A DNA stretch of 64,000 bases from Acidovorax radicis (GCF_020510705.1 NZ_CP075184.1:1736001-1800000); one strand, 5' to 3'. Shown: positions 21,304 through 30,679, counted from the first letter of the stretch. Notes: generated by a model from the letters alone, not told the origin. Program-made: numbers and translations.

Positions 21304-23100
21304 ATGTTTCACCAATTAAAAATGGGTCACAAACTGTGGTTTGCCGTTGCGGCCATTGTGGTGCTGCTCGTGGCCGTGGTCGGCTTTTCCGGATTCAGGT
21401 CGGCCAAGACGCAGGCCGAGGGCAACGCCATCCTCCAAGAGGTGTCCATGCGGCACGATGCCGTGGTGCATTGGGCGGGCCTGACAGAAACCAACGCAGT
21501 GCGCACCCTGGCGCTGGTGCTGAGTGAAGAACCTGCGGTGCAAGCCGAATTCAAGGATGCCATTGCCGCCACTTCCGCGAAGATCGGCGAGGTGCAGAAG
21601 TCGCTGGAGGCCATGCCGCTGTCCGACCGCGAGAAGGCACAGATGGAGAAAATTGCCGCGGCCCGCAAGAACATGGCAACGCAGCGCGACCAGGCCCGCA
21701 AGCTCAAGGCTGCAGGCCAGGCAGATCAGGCCGAGACCTTTGTGCGCCAGACCTATAACCCCGCATCGGCGGCTTATCTGAAGACACTGGGGGACTTCGT
21801 CGAGCTCGAAAAGCAGATCATGCAGGAGACCCGCAATACGCTCGCGCAGGCTGGCATGGACACGGTCAAGATTGCAGCGGCAGCCGTGGGCGCCTTGTTG
21901 CTGGCCATCATCGTCGGGGCCTTTTACCTGATTCGCAGCATTGCGCAGCCCCTGGAGCAGGCCAATGCCTTGGCCGGGCGTATTGCCGAAGGCGATTTGA
22001 GCCACACCGAAACCATCACGCGGGGTGACGAGTTTGGCGAGCTGCTGCGCTCGCTTTACATCATGAGCGACTCTCTTGGGCGCATGGTGCATCAGGTGCG
22101 CCAAAGCACCGACAGCATTGCGATTGCAAGTGCCGAAATCGCCACAGGAAACCACGATCTTTCGATGCGCACCGAGGAGACCTCGAGCAACCTGCAAGAA
22201 ACGGCAGCTGCCATGGAGCAGTTCACCAGCACCATCCAGCAAAGCGCCAGCAGCGCGCAGCAGGCCAGCAGCCTGGCCGCTGGCGCAACGGGGGTGGCGC
22301 GCCGCGGAGGCGATGTAGTGACCCAGGTGGTTGCCACGATGGAGGACATCAACCACAGCAGCAAGAAGATTGCCGACATCATCGGCGTGATCGACGGCAT
22401 TGCGTTTCAGACCAATATCCTGGCGCTGAACGCAGCGGTCGAGGCGGCGCGTGCGGGTGAGCAAGGGCGGGGTTTTGCGGTGGTTGCCAGCGAAGTGCGC
22501 AGCCTTGCACAGCGCAGCGCAGAGGCCGCCAAGGAGATCAAGCAACTTATCAACGCATCGGTCGAGAAGGTCGAAACCGGCTCGCGCCTGGTATCCGATG
22601 CGGGCACCACCATGACCGACATCGTGCAGTCTGTGCAGCGTGTGACCGACATGATTGGCGAGATCACGACGGCATCGTCCGAGCAGAGCGCCGGGGTGTC
22701 GCAGGTCAATCAGTCCATTGGCAACCTTGACCAGATGACGCAGCAAAACGCCGCGTTGGTCGAGGAGAGCGCCGCGGCCGCACAGAGCCTGCGCGAACAG
22801 GCAGACCAGCTGGCGCAAGTGGTATCGCGCTTCAAGGTGAATGCGGCAGGCTACGCGCCCGCCCAAGCCGCCATCGCGGCTGCGCGCGCTACATCGGCTG
22901 TGCGGCAACCGTCGCCGATGGCCGCGCCAAAGCCCACTGGCAAGGCCGTCGGGGCGAGGCCTTCAGCGGCAAGCGCCCACCGCCCCGCGTTGACGCAAGC
23001 GGCCCCGCCAGCCAAGGCCCCCGCAGCCGCAACTGTTGCCGCGTCGGGCCGCAAGCCAGTGGTGGCCCAGGGCGGTGATGAGGATTGGGAGTCGTTCTGA
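21304..23100 (+). CDS. Methyl-accepting chemotaxis protein
   Basis: A 598-residue inner-membrane chemoreceptor. TM1 spans about residues 10-28. A periplasmic four-helix-bundle-type sensor domain follows (about 30-190), then TM2 (about 193-213), a HAMP linker, and the cytoplasmic signalling bundle. The hairpin tip that binds CheA/CheW is intact ([20 protein letters not shown]). After an Ala/Pro-rich linker it ends EDWESF, resembling the CheR/CheB-docking tail NWETF of high-abundance receptors. The ligand is unknown. The gene is monocistronic and ends at a strong terminator. Confidence 0.93.
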   Translation: MFHQLKMGHKLWFAVAAIVVLLVAVVGFSGFRSAKTQAEGNAILQEVSMRHDAVVHWAGLTETNAVRTLALVLSEEPAVQAEFKDAIAATSAKIGEVQKSLEAMPLSDREKAQMEKIAAARKNMATQRDQARKLKAAGQADQAETFVRQTYNPASAAYLKTLGDFVELEKQIMQETRNTLAQAGMDTVKIAAAAVGALLLAIIVGAFYLIRSIAQPLEQANALAGRIAEGDLSHTETITRGDEFGELLRSLYIMSDSLGRMVHQVRQSTDSIAIASAEIATGNHDLSMRTEETSSNLQETAAAMEQFTSTIQQSASSAQQASSLAAGATGVARRGGDVVTQVVATMEDINHSSKKIADIIGVIDGIAFQTNILALNAAVEAARAGEQGRGFAVVASEVRSLAQRSAEAAKEIKQLINASVEKVETGSRLVSDAGTTMTDIVQSVQRVTDMIGEITTASSEQSAGVSQVNQSIGNLDQMTQQNAALVEESAAAAQSLREQADQLAQVVSRFKVNAAGYAPAQAAIAAARATSAVRQPSPMAAPKPTGKAVGARPSAASAHRPALTQAAPPAKAPAAATVAASGRKPVVAQGGDEDWESF

Positions 23101-23166
23101 TCTGGCCGTCTTGCTAACGATGCTTCCTGGTGCGGTGAGTGTGCGGTGAGTATTTTTTGCCGCATC

Positions 23167-23200
23167 AAAAAAACCCACGGCAATTGCCGTGGGTTTTTTT
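23167..23200. terminator. Bidirectional intrinsic terminator
   Basis: An ACCCACGGCAATTGCCGTGGGT stem is flanked by seven A residues on the left and seven T residues on the right, making a perfect 34-bp palindrome (AAAAAAACCCACGGCAA and its complement). It closes the chemoreceptor gene, and could stop the convergent RidA gene as well. Confidence 0.92.
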
Positions 23201-23359
23201 ATGGGGCGTGACACGTGGGTGTCGTGCCCATCATCGCAATGGCTTGCATCCGCGCCTGCGCAAAGGGTTCAGCGCGGGCGCGCGCGGTGCTTGCGCCGAC
23301 GAAAGCACCAGGCTTGCTGTTTTTTGCGAATGGCCAACCCTGTGCCGGGCCAGCCCGCA

Positions 23360-23818
23360 TCAGGCCAGTTCGGCGATAAGTTCGATCTCCACACAGGCGC
23401 CCATGGGGATTTGCGCCACGCCGAACGCACTGCGCGCATGAACGCCCTTGTCGCCAAACACCTGGCCCAGCAGTTCGCTGGCGCCATTGGTCACCAGGTG
23501 CTGCTCGGTGAAGTCGCCTGTGGAGTTCACGAGGCTCATGAGCTTCACGATGCGCTTGATGCGGTTCAGATCACCGCCGCAGGCCGCTTGCAGCGTGCCC
23601 ATGAGGTCGATAGCCACGGCGCGCGCGGCGGCCTTGCCTTCTTCGGTGCCGATGTCGCGGCCAAACTGTGCGGCCCAGGGCTTGCCATCCTTGCGGGCAA
23701 TGTGGCCGCTCAGGAACACCAGGTTGCCCGTCTGCACAAATGGCACGTAGGCGGCTGCAGGCACGGACACGGGTGGCAGGGTGATGTTGAGTTCTTTCAG
23801 CTTGTCGTAAACGCTCAT
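23360..23818 (-). CDS. RidA/YjgF family protein
   Basis: A 152-residue soluble protein of the YjgF/YER057c/UK114 family, longer-form RidA type. It starts SVYDKLKELNITLPP, has the strand LVFLSGHIARKDGKP, the helix with RAVAIDLMGTLQAACGGDL and the closing ARSAFGVAQIPMGACVEIE, where Ala-Arg-Ser-A-F-G-V is the usual catalytic-site segment. RidA proteins hydrolyse reactive enamine/imine intermediates; some family members have other roles. ATG at 23818 follows AAGGAA, while codons upstream in frame overlap the promoter side of comEC and look non-coding. Confidence 0.9.
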   Translation of the reverse strand: MSVYDKLKELNITLPPVSVPAAAYVPFVQTGNLVFLSGHIARKDGKPWAAQFGRDIGTEEGKAAARAVAIDLMGTLQAACGGDLNRIKRIVKLMSLVNSTGDFTEQHLVTNGASELLGQVFGDKGVHARSAFGVAQIPMGACVEIELIAELA

Positions 23819-23985
23819 GGTGTTCCTTGGGTTGAAGTGGGGTCGGATGGATCGATGAAGCACGTGCGCGCACCCCATGGGGTGTCTCCGTGCTGACCCT
23901 GGTGACCGGACGCGGGCAAGTGTTACACAGCCCCGCGCGCCGATTCCAGTGACCGGGGGTTTCTGCACCGCATTAGCATCCATGT

Positions 23986-26565
23986 ATGCCCGCCATAAGC
24001 GCCCCTAATGCCGTGTCGTCCCACGCCGAAGCGTTCTCGGGGCATGGGGCTGGTTCCCCTGCATCGCCCTGGCGCGGGGCCGCCGTGTTGCTGGGCATGG
24101 TGGCTGGGGCGGCGCTCCAGTTGCGGCAACCGGTGCTATGGAGCGTAGCGCTCTATGCGGGCTTGCTGTGTGTGGCGGTGGTGGCAGGCACGTGTTGTGT
24201 GGCGGTGGGCGGCAGGTGGGGGCCTTTTCGTGCCGTGCCCAAGGCCCGGTGGTTTGCCGGTGTGGCGACCGCGCTGGCCGTCGCCGCCGGGGCAGCGGCC
24301 GTGTTTGCCACCAGTGGATTGCGGGCGTCCGCCTCTGTGGCCCAGGCTCTGAGCCCGCCCCTGGAGGGGCGGGACATCCGGGTGACCGGGTTGATTGCGG
24401 CAATGCCGCAGGTCAATGAGGCTGGCACCCGGGTGCGCCTGGAGGTCGAGACCGCCCGCCTCCAAGGCGCGCCTGTGCAATTGCCAGCGCAGATCGAGGT
24501 GGCCTGGTACAGCGGGGCGTTTCGCGATGTCGACGATGCCCAGGATCTGCCGCGCCAGGCGCCCGCCCTGCGCGCCGGAGAACGATGGGCCATGACGGTG
24601 CGCTTGAAGGCACCGCATGGTTTGCGCAACCCACACGGGTTTGACTTTGAACTGTGGATGTGGGAGCAAGGCGTGCAGGCCACAGGTTCGGTGCGCACGG
24701 GATCGAAGGACGAGCCCCCAGTGCACCTGGCATCCACTTGGCGTCATCCGGTGGAGCAACTGCGCCAGGGCGTGCGCGATGCCATCTTCGCCCGCCTGGG
24801 CCGCGCATCCGACGACAGTGACCCCGGCCGCGCGCGGATTGCGGGGGTGGTCGCCGCCCTGGTCACAGGGGACCAGCGTGCTATCGACCGCGCGGACTGG
24901 GATGTGTTTCGGGCCACCGGTGTGGCCCACCTCATGAGCATTTCTGGCCTCCACATCACCTTGTTTGCATGGCTTGCGGCATGGTGTGCGGGCATGTTGT
25001 GGCGGCGCTCCACGCGCTTGTGCCTGTGGGTGCCGGCGCCCTCTGCAGCCGTGGTAGCGGGGGTGCTGTTGGCGGCGGGCTATGCGCTTTTCAGCGGATG
25101 GGGCGTGCCTGCACAGCGCACGGTGCTGATGCTGGCAATCGTGGCGCTGCTGCAGGTCAGCGGGCGGCGGTGGCCTTGGCCACAGGTCTGGCTGCTGGCC
25201 TGCGCTGCGGTGGTGTTGGTGGACCCCTGGGCACTGGCGCAGGCGGGGTTCTGGTTGAGCTTTGTGGCGGTGGGGATGCTGTTTGCTACCAATCCAATAG
25301 CTAATAAGGCACGCTCATCAAGCGTAAAAGGCCATTTTTATGCATTATTGCGGGAGCAATGGGTGGTGACACTGGCGCTTACCCCCTTGAGCCTGCTGCT
25401 GTTTGGCCAGGTTTCATTGGTTGGTTTTGCTGCCAATCTGGTGGCGATTCCGTGGGTGACTCTGGTGGTAACGCCGCTGGCGTTGGGCGGCGTGTTGTGG
25501 TCGCCCCTGTGGAGCCTGGCTGCGCTTAGCCTTCAGCCGCTGGCCGCCGTGCTGCAGTGGCTGGCGCAGTGGCCTTGGGCCGTGCTTTTTCTGCCAGCCG
25601 CGCCGCTGTGGGCGGGCATGGCCGGTGTGCTGGGTGGGGCATTGTTGGCCATGCGCCTGCCGTGGCGGCTGCGGCTGCTGGCGCTTCCGTTGCTGGTTCC
25701 CGTGGTATTTTGGTCGCCAGCGCGGCCTGGGGTGGGTGAGTTTGAACTGCTGGCGGCAGACATCGGTCAAGGCAATGCGGTGCTGGTGCGCACTGCCAGC
25801 CACACCTTGTTGTATGACGCTGGCCCCCAGTTCAGCCGCGAAAGCGATGCGGGCCACCGCGTGCTGGTGCCCCTGTTGCGCGCATTGGGCGAACGGGTGG
25901 ACACCCTCATGCTCAGCCACCGGGACGCCGACCACACGGGCGGGGCAGAGGCGGTGCTCACGCAGCAGCCGCAGGCACTGCTCACGGGCTCGATCGAGGC
26001 CAGTCACCCGCTGCAAGGCGTGCGCCCTGCCACGCCTTGCCTGGCAGGCCAGCAGTGGGTCTGGGATGGCGTGCTTTTTGAAGTGTTGCACCCCTTGGCG
26101 GGGGCAGAGGCTCCCGAACTGCGCGCCAACCGCCCGCCCCGGGTGCCGCGCCCCAATACGCTCAGCTGCGTGCTGCGTATTGTTGCCAGAGAAGGCGACG
26201 GGGCCACTGTCTTGCTGGTAGGCGATATCGAAACCCCGCAGGAGCAGGCGCTGCTGGCGCGCAATGCGCCGCTCAAGGCGGATCTGCTGCTGGTGCCTCA
26301 TCACGGCAGCAAGACATCGTCGTCGCAGGCGTTTCTGGAAGGCGTTCAGCCAGGCACCGCGTTGGTGCAGGCTGGTTACCGCAACCGGTTTGGTCATCCC
26401 GCGCCGGATGTGTTGCAACGTTACCGGGCGTTGGGGATCGCGGTGGTGGAGTCGCCCCAGTGCGGTGCGGCGCGCTGGTCGTCCAGCGCCCCGGCTGTGG
26501 TGGCGTGCGAACGCGACACCTCCCCACATTACTGGCAGCACACCCTTTCGCCACGAAACGATTGA
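23986..26565 (+). CDS. comEC: DNA internalization competence protein ComEC/Rec2
   Basis: ComEC forms the inner-membrane channel that carries one strand of incoming DNA into the cell in natural transformation. The 859-residue protein has N-terminal membrane segments, a DUF4131-type OB region, the Competence domain with MSISGLHITLFAWL (about 315-328) and several further membrane helices. A C-terminal MBL domain has LSHRDADHTGGAEA (about 643-656) and a late HHGSKTSSS motif. An interspersed-repeat sequence is read through in frame near residues 433-452. Divergent ridA is 167 bp away. Confidence 0.93.
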   Translation: MPAISAPNAVSSHAEAFSGHGAGSPASPWRGAAVLLGMVAGAALQLRQPVLWSVALYAGLLCVAVVAGTCCVAVGGRWGPFRAVPKARWFAGVATALAVAAGAAAVFATSGLRASASVAQALSPPLEGRDIRVTGLIAAMPQVNEAGTRVRLEVETARLQGAPVQLPAQIEVAWYSGAFRDVDDAQDLPRQAPALRAGERWAMTVRLKAPHGLRNPHGFDFELWMWEQGVQATGSVRTGSKDEPPVHLASTWRHPVEQLRQGVRDAIFARLGRASDDSDPGRARIAGVVAALVTGDQRAIDRADWDVFRATGVAHLMSISGLHITLFAWLAAWCAGMLWRRSTRLCLWVPAPSAAVVAGVLLAAGYALFSGWGVPAQRTVLMLAIVALLQVSGRRWPWPQVWLLACAAVVLVDPWALAQAGFWLSFVAVGMLFATNPIANKARSSSVKGHFYALLREQWVVTLALTPLSLLLFGQVSLVGFAANLVAIPWVTLVVTPLALGGVLWSPLWSLAALSLQPLAAVLQWLAQWPWAVLFLPAAPLWAGMAGVLGGALLAMRLPWRLRLLALPLLVPVVFWSPARPGVGEFELLAADIGQGNAVLVRTASHTLLYDAGPQFSRESDAGHRVLVPLLRALGERVDTLMLSHRDADHTGGAEAVLTQQPQALLTGSIEASHPLQGVRPATPCLAGQQWVWDGVLFEVLHPLAGAEAPELRANRPPRVPRPNTLSCVLRIVAREGDGATVLLVGDIETPQEQALLARNAPLKADLLLVPHHGSKTSSSQAFLEGVQPGTALVQAGYRNRFGHPAPDVLQRYRALGIAVVESPQCGAARWSSSAPAVVACERDTSPHYWQHTLSPRND
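25284..25341. repeat. Interspersed hairpin repeat, copy C, inside comEC
   Basis: An abrupt AT-rich stretch (CCAATAGCTAATAAGGCACG, then CTCATCAAGCGTAAAAGGCC) matches the order of blocks in the other copies (ATAGCT, GCGCT, AAGCG, AGGCCA, then T-run). It is translated as part of comEC, giving residues TNPIANKARSSSVKGHF between two membrane segments. Divergence from the other copies is higher, so the call is less certain. Confidence 0.55.
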
Positions 26566-26662
26566 GTCGCCTCGCGCGGGGCGTGCACGGCGCGGTGCCG
26601 TTGGAGGCGTGAAGAACCGGTCGGGCTCGCAACTTGCTATCCTGCACTCAGGAGGCCCGTTC

Positions 26663-28168
26663 ATGCAGAAATTTGACGAGATGTACGCGATGCTGCCTTT
26701 TGACGGCAGTGATGTGCGTGAACACTACAAGCGCTATGCGCAGTGGTTGAGCAAACAACCCCCCGATGCGATGCAAGCCCGCAGGGCCGAGGCAGAGATG
26801 ATCTTCCGGCGCGTCGGTATCACCTTTGCCGTGTACGGCGCCAAGGACGAGGGGGGGGCCGGGAACGAGCGGCTTATTCCGTTTGATCTGATCCCCCGCA
26901 TCATTCCGTCGCACGAATGGTCCAGCATGCAGCGGGGGCTGGTGCAGCGGGTCACGGCGCTCAACCGGTTCATCCATGACGTGTACCACGGGCAAGACAT
27001 CTTGCGCGCCGGTATCGTGCCTGCGGATCTCATTGTCAACAACGCGCAATACCGGCCCGAGATGGCGGGGGTACACGTGCCCAAAGACATCTACGCGCAC
27101 ATTGCCGGCATCGACATCGTGCGCGCCCCCAATGCGCAGGGTGCGGGCGAGTATTACGTGCTGGAGGACAACCTGCGTGTGCCCAGCGGCGTGAGCTACA
27201 TGCTCGAAAACCGCAAGATGATGATGCGGCTGTTTCCCGACCTCTTCAACCAGCACAAGGTGGCGCCCGTGGCGCATTACCCCGACATGCTGCTCGACAC
27301 CCTGCGCGCCAGCGCGCCCGCCACTGCCGATGAGCCCACCGTGGTGGTGCTCACGCCGGGCATGCACAACAGCGCGTATTTTGAACACGCCTTCCTGGCC
27401 CAGCAAATGGGCGTGGAACTGGTAGAAGGGCAGGATCTGCTGGTCAAGGACAAGTTCGTCTATATGCGCACCACGCGCGGCCTGCAGCGCGTCGATGTGA
27501 TCTACCGCCGCGTGGACGACGACTTTCTTGACCCACAGGTTTTTCGCGCAGGTTCCACGCTGGGTTGCCACGGCTTGATGGAGGCGTACCGCGCAGGCAA
27601 CGTCGGCATCTGCAATGCCGTGGGCACCGGCGTCGCAGACGACAAATCGGTGTACCCCTACGTGCCCGAGATGATTCGCTTTTATCTGGGTGAAGAGCCG
27701 ATTCTCAAAAACGTGCCCACCTGGATGTGCCGCAAGCCAGACGATCTGCAGTATGTGCTTGCCCACTTGAAGGATCTGGTGGTCAAGGAAGTGCACGGCG
27801 CGGGGGGCTACGGCATGTTGATCGGCCCCGCCGCCACACACGCAGAGATCGAAGCCTTTCGCGCCGCGCTCATCGCCAACCCTGCGGGCTACATCGCGCA
27901 GCCCACGCTCAGCCTTTCAAGCTGCCCCACCTATGTCGATAGCGGCATCGCGCCGCGCCACATCGACCTGCGCCCCTTTGTTTTGAGCGGCCGTGAGGTG
28001 CAGATGGTGGCCGGTGGCCTCACGCGTGTTGCTCTGCAAGAAGGCTCTCTGGTGGTGAATTCTTCGCAAGGTGGGGGCACCAAGGACACCTGGGTCTTGG
28101 GCGATGCACAGGCCCAGCCCGTGCGGAATTCATCGCCGTCGCAAAGCCAAGCACAAGGGAGGTATTGA
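26663..28168 (+). CDS. Circularly permuted ATP-grasp family protein
   Basis: A 501-residue cytosolic protein of the circularly permuted ATP-grasp (DUF404/DUF407, type 2) family. Characteristic blocks are RRVGITFAVYG, ERLIPFDLIPRIIP, HDVYHGQDILRAGIVP, YYVLEDNLRVPSGVSYMLEN (nucleotide-binding), VDVIYRRVDDDFLDP and VKEVHGAGGYGMLIGP. Such proteins usually occur with an alpha-E protein, and often with a transglutaminase, in predicted peptide-synthesis or modification clusters; the product is unknown. ATG at 26663 follows a perfect AGGAGG. The alpha-E gene follows, coupled through a duplicated leader. Neither transglutaminase nor protease partner genes are adjacent here. Confidence 0.9.
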   Translation: MQKFDEMYAMLPFDGSDVREHYKRYAQWLSKQPPDAMQARRAEAEMIFRRVGITFAVYGAKDEGGAGNERLIPFDLIPRIIPSHEWSSMQRGLVQRVTALNRFIHDVYHGQDILRAGIVPADLIVNNAQYRPEMAGVHVPKDIYAHIAGIDIVRAPNAQGAGEYYVLEDNLRVPSGVSYMLENRKMMMRLFPDLFNQHKVAPVAHYPDMLLDTLRASAPATADEPTVVVLTPGMHNSAYFEHAFLAQQMGVELVEGQDLLVKDKFVYMRTTRGLQRVDVIYRRVDDDFLDPQVFRAGSTLGCHGLMEAYRAGNVGICNAVGTGVADDKSVYPYVPEMIRFYLGEEPILKNVPTWMCRKPDDLQYVLAHLKDLVVKEVHGAGGYGMLIGPAATHAEIEAFRAALIANPAGYIAQPTLSLSSCPTYVDSGIAPRHIDLRPFVLSGREVQMVAGGLTRVALQEGSLVVNSSQGGGTKDTWVLGDAQAQPVRNSSPSQSQAQGRY

Positions 28169-28170
28169 CT

Positions 28171-28278
28171 ATGCTGAGTCGCACTGCCGACCATTTGTTC
28201 TGGATGTCCCGCTATACCGAGCGCGCGCAGCGCGTGCGGAGTTTTCTGCCCTGCTTGCATAAGGAGGCTGCATGCTGA
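28171..28278 (+). pseudogene. Duplicated 5' end of the alpha-E gene, 35-codon leader ORF
   Basis: This short frame starts 2 bp after the ATP-grasp stop and encodes MLSRTADHLFWMSRYTERA, identical in protein to the first 19 residues of the alpha-E protein that begins 101 bp later, but with several synonymous codon differences. It then diverges for 16 codons and stops at TGA (28276-28278), overlapping the real start codon region. It has its own GGGAGG ribosome site. It is probably a remnant of a tandem or paralogous alpha-E copy; it may also couple translation to the next gene. Confidence 0.65.
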
Positions 28279-29231
28279 GTCGCACCGCCGATCATCTCTT
28301 CTGGATGTCCCGCTATACCGAGCGGGCAGAAAACACCGCAAGAATGCTCAATGTGAGCTACGAGACCTCGATGCTGCCCCAGGCTGCAGACGTGGCACAA
28401 AAAGGCTGGGAGGGCTTGCTGTCCATCAGCGAATTGATCCCCGCGTACACCGCGCGACACGGCGAGGTGACTCCCGCGCGCGTGCTGGAATTCATGGTGC
28501 GCGATGGTGAGAATCCGTCTTCCATCCTGTCGTGCTTGCGCGCCGCGCGCGAAAACGCGCGGGCCGTTCGTGGCGCGTTGACCACCGAGGTGTGGGAAAC
28601 ACAAAACCAGACTTGGCTGGAACTGCACCGCCAGCTTGAGGGTGACGCGTTCGAGCGCGATCCGGGGCAGTTTTTTGAATGGGTGAAATACCGCTCGCAC
28701 CTGTCGCGCGGTGTGGTGCTGGGCACCATGCTTCAGGACGAAGCGTTTCACTTTCTGCGCCTGGGCACTTTTCTTGAGCGGGCCGACAACACCGCGCGTT
28801 TGCTGGACGTGAAGTTTCACGCGGTGGATCACGATTTTTTCGGCCGCCCCAGCGAACGCAACCAGGAGAGCGATTTCTACCACTGGAGCGCCATTTTGCG
28901 CAGCGTGTCAGCCTTCGAGGTCTATCGCAAGGTGTACCGCGACGTGATCACCCCCGAGCGTGTGGCGGACCTGCTGATCCTGCGCAAGGACATGCCGCGG
29001 TCGCTGCACGCCTGCATGCATGAGGTGGTGAACAACCTGGCGGTTGTGGCCAATGAACAGTCCTCAGAAACCAGCCGCAGGGCGGGGCGGCTGTTAGCCG
29101 ATCTTCAGTACGGCAGCATCGACGAGATCCTCGCGACCGGGTTGCATGCGTTCCTCACGCAGTTTCTTGATCGTGTGAATGATCTGGGGGGCGGCATCAG
29201 CCGTGACTTTTTGGTGGCGGCTGACTATTGA
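28272..29231 (+). CDS. Alpha-E domain protein
   Basis: A 319-residue all-alpha protein of the alpha-E family. It begins MLSRTADHLFWMSRYTERAE, has RAARENARAVRGALTTEVWE near the middle, FLERADNTARLLDVKF (about 171-186) and the closing FLTQFLDRVNDLGGGISRDF. Alpha-E proteins partner circularly permuted ATP-grasp proteins in uncharacterised peptide-related operons. A strong AAGGAGG precedes the start. The first 19 codons are duplicated just upstream. The gene ends before a 15-bp-arm palindrome. Confidence 0.88.
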   Translation: MLSRTADHLFWMSRYTERAENTARMLNVSYETSMLPQAADVAQKGWEGLLSISELIPAYTARHGEVTPARVLEFMVRDGENPSSILSCLRAARENARAVRGALTTEVWETQNQTWLELHRQLEGDAFERDPGQFFEWVKYRSHLSRGVVLGTMLQDEAFHFLRLGTFLERADNTARLLDVKFHAVDHDFFGRPSERNQESDFYHWSAILRSVSAFEVYRKVYRDVITPERVADLLILRKDMPRSLHACMHEVVNNLAVVANEQSSETSRRAGRLLADLQYGSIDEILATGLHAFLTQFLDRVNDLGGGISRDFLVAADY

Positions 29232-29256
29232 CGGCAGGCGGCCGGGTGTTGGCTCC

Positions 29257-29289
29257 ATAAGAAGCGCGCCCATTGGGCGCGCTTCTTAT
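29257..29289. terminator. Perfect palindrome between convergent alpha-E and VF530 genes
   Basis: ATAAGAAGCGCGCCC (29257-29271) and GGGCGCGCTTCTTAT (29275-29289) are exact complements with a 3-nt loop. The arms carry short A/T edges on both sides, so it probably terminates transcription in both directions. The right arm overlaps the last codons of the VF530 gene. Confidence 0.75.
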
Positions 29290-29633
29290 TCCTGCGCGCT
29301 GCGTTTCTGATCGCGCAGCATGAAGAGATAAAGGCTTTCCACCTTGTCGCGCGCCCAGGGTGTCTTGCGCAAAAACTTCAGGCTGGAACCCACGCTGGGG
29401 TCGATTTGAAAGCACCGGATGGGGATCTGCTGCCCCAGTTCATCCCAGCCAAAGTAGTCTGCCAGCGCCACCACCATGGTCTCCAGGGTCACGCCGTGCA
29501 GCGGGTTGTGGCGCTGCTTGGCCGGTGGTGGGTTGGCGGGCGCCGGGGACTGGTGTGCGATTGGGGCGCCTTCAGCGCTCTCGGGCATGGGGGCGGGGGT
29601 GGGCTCGGTGGCAGCGGTCATGGACGTGAGCAT
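29286..29633 (-). CDS. VF530 (DUF2132) family DNA-binding protein
   Basis: A protein of about 115 residues. The N-terminal third is a Pro/Ala-rich disordered extension, and the C-terminal part (about 45-108) is the VF530 domain: NPLHGVTLETMVVALADYFG, WDELGQQIPIRCFQIDPSV, SLKFLRKTPWARDKVESLY and FMLR. The domain was described structurally as a putative DNA-binding fold; its role is unknown. The start could be ATG at 29633 or at 29621 (four residues shorter); neither has a strong ribosome site. It is convergent with the alpha-E gene. Confidence 0.82.
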   Translation of the reverse strand: MLTSMTAATEPTPAPMPESAEGAPIAHQSPAPANPPPAKQRHNPLHGVTLETMVVALADYFGWDELGQQIPIRCFQIDPSVGSSLKFLRKTPWARDKVESLYLFMLRDQKRSAQE

Positions 29634-29691
29634 AAAGCCCCTGGGCACTTGGGTGTGGGTGATGCCAGATGCTGCCGATAGGGCGCGTTGT

Positions 29692-30609
29692 TCAGGCCGC
29701 ACGCTGCAGATGTGCGTCGCGTTGGAACAGCTCAGCCGCCCAGTCCACAAAGGCGCGCACCTTCGCGCTCAGGTGCCGGTTGGGGGGGTACACCACATAT
29801 ACGGGCAGCAGGGGTTGGCTCCATTCGGGCAGCAATTGCGTCAGCACGCCGCTTTTGAAGTGCCGCTCTGCCTGGTAGCTGGTGATCTGGCCAATTCCCA
29901 GGCCTGCCACGATGGCGGTCACGTAGGCGTTGCTCTCATTCACGCTCAGTTGGTAAGGCCCTGTTATATCGATGGACTCGTCACCCTTGCGGAATTCCAG
30001 CGGGTAGTGCCGCCCCGAGTGGGGTGAAAAATAGAGCAGGCTGGTGTGTTTTTCCTCGATCTCCAGCGGGTGGGCGGGCGTCCCCTTGCGTGCCAGATAG
30101 TCGGGCGAGGCCACCGTGATGAACTCCAGATTGCCAATGCGCCGCGCCACCAAAGATTGATCGCTGAGCTCGCCACCCCGGATCACGCAGTCCACGTTGT
30201 CGCCCAGGAGGTCCACGATGCGGTCGCTGACACCCAGGTCCAGCTGGATGTCGGGGTAACGTGCGTGAAATTCGGCCAGGTGCGGAATGATCAACAGCTG
30301 CGCCACCGATGTGCCCACATCAATCCGCAGTCGCCCGCGCGGGTTGGCGCGTGCGTTGGTCATGCTGGCCTCGATGTCGTCCAGATCGGTCAGCAGGCGC
30401 ACCGTGCGGTCGTAGTAGGCCGCGCCGTCGGGCGTGACGGTCACGCGGCGCGTGGTGCGGTTCAGCAGCTTCACGCGCAGGCGCGCCTCCAGGGCCTGCA
30501 CGTGTTTGGTCACGCTGGCCTTGGGCAGCGACAGCGAATCTGCTGCCCGTGTGAACGTGCCGGCCTCCACCACCCGCACGAATATGCGCATGGCCTGTAT
30601 TTGGTCCAT
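29692..30609 (-). CDS. LysR family transcriptional regulator
   Basis: A 305-residue LysR-type regulator. The N-terminal winged helix-turn-helix (about 1-60) reads QAMRIFVRVVEAGTFTRAAD followed by LPKASVTKHVQALEARL, and the C-terminal periplasmic-binding-protein-like effector domain spans about 90-298. This is the CrgA/DsdC-like branch common in Burkholderiales. ATG at 30609 follows AAGGAG. It is divergent from the alpha/beta-hydrolase-like gene, with 176 bp between starts that contain two palindromes, so it probably regulates itself and that gene; the efflux operon further right is another possible target. Confidence 0.93.
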   Translation of the reverse strand: MDQIQAMRIFVRVVEAGTFTRAADSLSLPKASVTKHVQALEARLRVKLLNRTTRRVTVTPDGAAYYDRTVRLLTDLDDIEASMTNARANPRGRLRIDVGTSVAQLLIIPHLAEFHARYPDIQLDLGVSDRIVDLLGDNVDCVIRGGELSDQSLVARRIGNLEFITVASPDYLARKGTPAHPLEIEEKHTSLLYFSPHSGRHYPLEFRKGDESIDITGPYQLSVNESNAYVTAIVAGLGIGQITSYQAERHFKSGVLTQLLPEWSQPLLPVYVVYPPNRHLSAKVRAFVDWAAELFQRDAHLQRAA

Positions 30610-30632
30610 GGCTTCTCCTTGGTTCTGAAACG

Positions 30633-30656
30633 TCATCGCCCACCAGTGGGCGATGA
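30633..30656. promoter_or_regulatory. Perfect 24-bp palindrome in LysR/hydrolase intergenic region
   Basis: TCATCGCCCAC and GTGGGCGATGA are exact complements separated by CA. It lies 24 bp upstream of the LysR start codon, where autoregulatory operators of LysR proteins often sit. It could alternatively fold in the 5' leader of the LysR mRNA. Confidence 0.45.
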
Positions 30657-30664
30657 AGAATTCT

Positions 30665-30679
30665 CACACGGACAGTGTG
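30665..30679. promoter_or_regulatory. CACAC-N5-GTGTG candidate LysR box
   Basis: A 15-bp dyad (CACACGGACAGTGTG) of the size and form of LysR-type T-N11-A-like sites. It lies between the divergent LysR and hydrolase genes, 9 bp from the 24-bp palindrome. Confidence 0.4.

Noticed and set aside
21316..22908. A 530-codon minus-strand frame over the chemoreceptor
   Set aside because: Antisense shadow; Cys/His/Leu-rich low-information translation.
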